The notes under the pieces were generated by a model. It saw nothing but the letters and a program-made list of their open reading frames with translations. It did no database searches and was not told the DNA's origin. Both the position numbers and the translations under genes were made by a program. A DNA stretch of 64,000 bases from Coriobacteriaceae bacterium. GTDB taxonomy: Bacteria; Actinomycetota; Coriobacteriia; Coriobacteriales; UMGS124. The stretch covers positions 62,001 through 126,000 of the forward strand of contig JAHZGC010000002.1 of assembly GCA_019421015.1 (NCBI GenBank), in the 5' to 3' direction. Within the stretch, counting starts at the first letter, position 1. Each line of letters begins with the position of its first letter. Shown here piece by piece: positions 60,307 through 64,000 of the stretch.

Positions 60307-61782
60307 ATGGCGGTCACCCCTGCTAGCCCACCCATCTCGGTCGCTGCTGACCGCAGCACGCTCGTCGACGCGCTCGGCCTTGCCTGCTACATCGCCTACA
60401 GCTACGTCTTTTGGGACAGCCCCCTGTTCCTCGACCGCCACGACATGGGCGGTGCGGCGCTCATGGACGGTTTTTTGCTGGTCCAGGGTGCTATGACGGC
60501 CTTGGGGGCCCTGGTGCTCATGGCGGTCTGGGGCCGGGTGGCCCCGCTGCGGAGAAACGCCCCGGTCCTCAGCGTGTTCGTGGCCTGCGAGGTCCTGGCC
60601 GTGGCGCTTGCCGTGGCGGGCAACCATGGGGAGGCGGCCCTCGTCTCGTGCGTGGGCTTTGGGTTGAGCGGCTTTGGCAGCTCCATGCGCCTGGGGTGGG
60701 AGGAGCGCATGGCGGTGCGCGGCATTGCGGCCACCGCGGCCCGGGCGGGGCTGGGCTACGTGTTTGCCATCGCCATCTACACCGTGGTGCTCATGCTGCC
60801 CCAGGCGGGAGCCTGCGCCGCCACGTTTGCGCTCCCGGTGGTTTCCTTCGCCACCCTGCTGTACCAGGAACGCGCGCATCCCGACGACGGCGTGATAACG
60901 CCCGACCCAGCGCTCGGCTCCTCCGACGCCTATACGGGTTTGCTCGGCAGCTTTGGGCGCGTGCCGTGGCGTATCCCGGCCTTTGTGGCGCTCTCGTACT
61001 TCTGCTACGGCGCCACGCGCATGAACAGCCTCTCGAGCTCGCTCACCGCCACCACGTTGGCCGATGCCCTGGTGCCCTGCGTCGCCATGTTCGCCTGCTG
61101 TGCGGGCGTGGCCCTGGCGTTCCTCTCGTACCGCAAGAGCGTCCAGACGGCTATCTACATTGCGGTGCCGCTCATGGCGCTTGCCGGCATCGGCAACCTG
61201 TTCTTGAGCGGGGGAGCCCACACGGCGGTGCTCTTTGTGGCCAACGTGGGCGTGGAGATGACCAAGTACCTGATGTTCTATCTCATGGTCGACGTCATCA
61301 TCAAAGACGGTGCCCCCGCCCTGCTCTGCCTCGCGCTGCTGCGCTTTGCCCAGTGGGGCGGCAGCGTCTTGGGCCAGCAGGCCGCCGACCTGCTGCCGTC
61401 GAACTCGGGGGTGCTCGTGGCCATGCTCGCCGTGCTCATGGCGGCGCTCATGCTCATGATGGGCTTCTCGGGCTCGGCCAAGGTTTCCGCGCCGGCGCGG
61501 CGCTCCGAAGACGGGGCCGCCTCCGTCGAGGTCGCCTCCAGGCTGGCCGCCCCTGCGCATCCCCAGGCCGTGGAGGCGTTTGCCGAGCGCTACGGCCTTT
61601 CTCCCCGTGAGACCGACGTGCTGCGCATCTGGATCACCGGCAAACCCATGACTGTGGTCGAGAAGACCCTCTACATATCGCAGAGCACCGTGAAGACCCA
61701 CCTCAACCACATCTACGCCAAGACCGGGGCCTCAAACCGCTCTCAGCTTATCGAGCTGTTCGACCGCGACGCCTCCGAGTAG
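60307..61782 (+). CDS. LuxR-type regulator with polytopic membrane N-terminus
   Basis: The start at ATG 60307 is favoured by CGGAGCG just upstream; the in-frame ATG at 60268 lacks a site. 491 residues. About a dozen hydrophobic segments, then a LuxR HTH (LSPRETDVLRIWITGKPMTV, LYISQSTVKTHLNHIYAKTG). It is followed in the same direction by the reductase at 62048, with a perfect dyad in the 265-bp gap, as in the 50731/52366 pair. Confidence 0.85.
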   Translation: MAVTPASPPISVAADRSTLVDALGLACYIAYSYVFWDSPLFLDRHDMGGAALMDGFLLVQGAMTALGALVLMAVWGRVAPLRRNAPVLSVFVACEVLAVALAVAGNHGEAALVSCVGFGLSGFGSSMRLGWEERMAVRGIAATAARAGLGYVFAIAIYTVVLMLPQAGACAATFALPVVSFATLLYQERAHPDDGVITPDPALGSSDAYTGLLGSFGRVPWRIPAFVALSYFCYGATRMNSLSSSLTATTLADALVPCVAMFACCAGVALAFLSYRKSVQTAIYIAVPLMALAGIGNLFLSGGAHTAVLFVANVGVEMTKYLMFYLMVDVIIKDGAPALLCLALLRFAQWGGSVLGQQAADLLPSNSGVLVAMLAVLMAALMLMMGFSGSAKVSAPARRSEDGAASVEVASRLAAPAHPQAVEAFAERYGLSPRETDVLRIWITGKPMTVVEKTLYISQSTVKTHLNHIYAKTGASNRSQLIELFDRDASE

Positions 61783-61876
61783 GGGCTTGCAAGTCGATAT
61801 AGCGGTGTTTACGTTGTGTCAAATCAGCTCTCATTAACCGACTTGCCTACGTATAGGTTCAAACTTGACAGCCTGC

Positions 61877-61894
61877 ACAGGGTTGAAACCCTGT
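61877..61894. promoter_or_regulatory. Perfect 18-bp dyad overlapping a promoter region
   Basis: ACAGGGTT, GA, AACCCTGT: exact 8-bp arms. A consensus -35 TTGACA (61865-61870) lies just upstream, so the dyad occupies the spacer or -10 position of a promoter about 150 nt before the reductase start. A regulator bound here would act directly on that promoter. Confidence 0.6.
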
Positions 61895-62047
61895 AAATCC
61901 CCAGCTTGGCGACTCAAACCTCAGTGCCGATGTAACAAATGCGTTTCGTGGGTATGTTCATGGTGTCACAGCCCGCGCCGCCCGGCACGGGAAACGCCTA
62001 CGCTCCCCGGCATTGCGCCGGGGGCATCCACAAAGGAGCGTCTGACC

Positions 62048-63847
62048 ATGAACGTTACCGCCTCTCGTCGCCAGTTCGTCAAGGCTACCGGTGCCACCGC
62101 CGCCATGCTCGCCGTTGCCGGCATGCCTGTAGCTGCGGCTTTTGCCGAGGGTGACTCCGCGGTCAAGGACGGCACCTACACCGCGAGCGCCCAGGGCAAG
62201 CACGCTCCGGTCGAGGTCACGGTTACCGTGAAGGACGGCAAGATCGCCGAGATCCAGATCGGCGAGAACAACGAGATGCCCGGCATGGTCGAGTCTATCG
62301 AGAAGACCATGCTGCCCCTGATCGTCGAGAACCAGACCCTGAACGTCGACAACGTGACCGGTGCCACCATCACGAGCGTGGCCGTGGTCATGGCCCTGAC
62401 CGACGCCCTGGCCCAGGCCGGCTTCGACACCGACGTCCTGGCCAAGGCCGATCACGCCGCCCCGGTCTACGAGGCTCCTGCCAGCACCGACGCCGACGTC
62501 ATCGTGCTCGGCGCGGGCGGCGCGGGCCTCTCGGCCGCCATCACCGCGGCTGACGCCGGCAAGAGCGTCATCGTGCTCGAGAAGCTCCCGAGCATCGGCG
62601 GCAACACCCAGATCTCGGGCGGCGGCATGGCTGCTCCGTGCAACTGGCTGCAGCAGGCCGAGGGCATCGAGGACTCGCCCGAGCTCTTTGAGCAGGACAT
62701 CATGAACGGCGGCGACAACATCGCCGACCCCGACCTGGTGCACGTGCTGGCCAACGGCGCCCTCGACTCCGCCGAGTGGCTGCGCGACGAGCACAACGTC
62801 GAGTTCACGCACCTCAACTTCTTTGGCGGCCACTCGGTGAAGCGCTCCGTGGTGCCCGAGGGCGAGACCGGCGCCGCCATCACCTGGCCCCTTAAGGGCG
62901 ACGCTGAGAAGGCTGGCATCCAGATCTACACCGCCCTGCAGGCCACCGAGTTCGTGACCGGCGACGACGGCTCCATCGTGGCCGTCAAGGCCGTGAACCC
63001 CGACGGCGAGGAGTTTGAGTTCACCGGCAAGGCCTTTGTGCTCGCCACTGGCGGCTTTGGCGGCAACCTCGAGATGCGCATGAAGTACAACCCCGACCTC
63101 GACGAGAACGTCAAGTCCACCGACACCGTGGCCACCACCGGCGATGGCATCGTGATGGCCGAAGGCATCGGCGCCGACCTCGTGGGCATGGAGTGGATCC
63201 AGACCTACCCCACCTGCGACCCCGTGACCGGTGCGCTGCTCTACATCTGCGACATGCGCCTCATGGACCGCGGCATCCTGGTGAACGAGGAGGGCGAGCG
63301 CTTCGTGGAGGAGCTCGAGCGCCGCGACGTGATCTCGAACGCCATCAAGGAGCAGACCGGCAACTACGCCTACCTGCTGTGGGACAAGACCGGCGTCGAC
63401 GAGACCGGCCTCTTTGACAACCACCCCGGCGAGGTCAAGATGTGCACCGAGTACGGCACGCTCTTTGAGGGCGACACCCTCGAGGCGGTCGCCGAGGCCG
63501 CCGGCGTGGATGCCGACGCCCTGGTCAAGACTGTGGAGCACTGGAACGAGATGTGCGAGAAGGGCGAGGACGCCGACTTCAACTACCGCTCCACGATGAA
63601 CACCTTTGGCGAGGCCCCCTTCTACCTGCAGCGCGTGGTCCCCGCCGTGCACCACACCATGGGTGGCGTGCACATCACCACCGACGCCCAGGTCGTGCTC
63701 GAGTCCGGCGAGACCGTGCCCAACCTCTTCGCGGCCGGCGAGATCACCGGCGGCATCCACGGCACCAACCGCCTGGGCTCCGACGCCATCGCCGACGTCA
63801 TCACCTTTGGCCGCATCGCCGGCGCGAGCGCCGCGCAGGTGGCGTAG
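62048..63847 (+). CDS. Tat-exported FMN/FAD fumarate reductase-like enzyme
   Basis: ATG 62048 follows AAAGGAG; 599 residues. Twin-arginine signal ASRRQFVKATGATAAM. FMN-bind domain at 40-130 with D101-NVTGAT (acceptor Thr107). FAD motif VLGAGGAG at 153-160. This is the most canonical member here: GILVNEEGERFVEELERRD carries the catalytic-arginine region, HHTMGGVHI the substrate histidine, and GGIHGTNRLGSDAIADVITF the second substrate arginine of soluble fumarate reductases and urocanate reductase. Fumarate, urocanate or a related enoate is the likely acceptor. The tandem LuxR gene is its presumed regulator. Confidence 0.88.
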   Translation: MNVTASRRQFVKATGATAAMLAVAGMPVAAAFAEGDSAVKDGTYTASAQGKHAPVEVTVTVKDGKIAEIQIGENNEMPGMVESIEKTMLPLIVENQTLNVDNVTGATITSVAVVMALTDALAQAGFDTDVLAKADHAAPVYEAPASTDADVIVLGAGGAGLSAAITAADAGKSVIVLEKLPSIGGNTQISGGGMAAPCNWLQQAEGIEDSPELFEQDIMNGGDNIADPDLVHVLANGALDSAEWLRDEHNVEFTHLNFFGGHSVKRSVVPEGETGAAITWPLKGDAEKAGIQIYTALQATEFVTGDDGSIVAVKAVNPDGEEFEFTGKAFVLATGGFGGNLEMRMKYNPDLDENVKSTDTVATTGDGIVMAEGIGADLVGMEWIQTYPTCDPVTGALLYICDMRLMDRGILVNEEGERFVEELERRDVISNAIKEQTGNYAYLLWDKTGVDETGLFDNHPGEVKMCTEYGTLFEGDTLEAVAEAAGVDADALVKTVEHWNEMCEKGEDADFNYRSTMNTFGEAPFYLQRVVPAVHHTMGGVHITTDAQVVLESGETVPNLFAAGEITGGIHGTNRLGSDAIADVITFGRIAGASAAQVA

Positions 63848-63917
63848 GCGGGCGAGCCGAGGCGTGAGCAGGCGAGAGCCTGTGTGACGGTCGGCTAAAC
63901 CAACCAGCTTGTACAAA

Positions 63918-63956
63918 GGGCTCCCAGGCACGTTGAGGCCTGGGGGCCCTTTTCTT
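63918..63956 (+). terminator. Rho-independent terminator
   Basis: GGGCTCCCAGGC pairs with GCCTGGGGGCCC, followed by TTTTCTTTT, about 70 nt after the reductase stop. Confidence 0.85.
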
Positions 63957-64000
63957 TTGACAGGAGGCGGCCGCCCGCTGGGTGCCGTGGGGGGTGCGGC

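Overview
The window is very GC-rich, densely coding DNA dominated by one theme: eleven intact and one broken Tat-exported, FAD-dependent reductases of the fumarate reductase/urocanate reductase/ketosteroid dehydrogenase superfamily, most of them beside a private regulator. The regulators are five membrane-anchored LuxR-type proteins plus LysR, MarR, TetR and MerR types. This combination (dozens of RR-motif flavoproteins, LuxR proteins with about a dozen hydrophobic segments before a C-terminal HTH, Gram-positive ribosome binding sites) is typical of class Coriobacteriia, most probably an Eggerthellaceae gut anaerobe. The assignment is inferred from gene content only. No rRNA, tRNA or CRISPR array was seen.

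Layout. 1-2.5 kb: an endonuclease-fold protein, then a DinJ-MntA fusion antitoxin with a decayed hepT toxin gene, bracketed by two copies of a ~210-bp inverted-repeat element. 2.7-8 kb: two flavoproteins (one with a covalent-FMN domain) and a LysR regulator. 8-16.4 kb: a compact non-respiratory island encoding an FHA-tailed helical protein, a kinase-like protein with two RyR domains, two small acidic proteins, a CbxX/SpoVK-type AAA+ ATPase and a transglutaminase-fold protein. This is the best candidate for an undescribed system. 17-25.5 kb: a DUF3089 hydrolase, then flavoprotein/LuxR and LuxR/flavoprotein pairs with perfect dyad operators. 25.9-29.1 kb: XRE protein, AlbA_2 remnant, isochorismatase-type hydrolase, DUF4143 ATPase. 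29.4-34.8 kb: a permease-DUF917 chimera, a prolyl-iminopeptidase-like hydrolase, LysR and a flavoprotein. 35-45.3 kb: a duplicated GNAT gene, a flavoprotein pseudogene sharing its 5' module with an intact paralogue, a flavoprotein/LuxR pair, MerR and TetR regulators. 45.5-50.4 kb: a two-subunit flavoprotein/iron-sulfur reductase, an orphan gene, a LuxR stump, Fic and YqeY. 50.7-64 kb: LuxR with a double-FMN flavoprotein, membrane proteins, a tandem-MarR regulator with its flavoprotein, and a final LuxR with a canonical fumarate-reductase-like enzyme.

Functionally, most of the region looks like a library of exported terminal reductases for different organic electron acceptors, each probably switched on by its own sensor. 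No cytochrome, quinol dehydrogenase or ApbE flavin transferase gene lies in the window, so electrons and FMN attachment must be supplied from elsewhere. Dispersed inverted repeats, gene stumps and duplicated segments show that the reductase repertoire is being remodelled by recombination.
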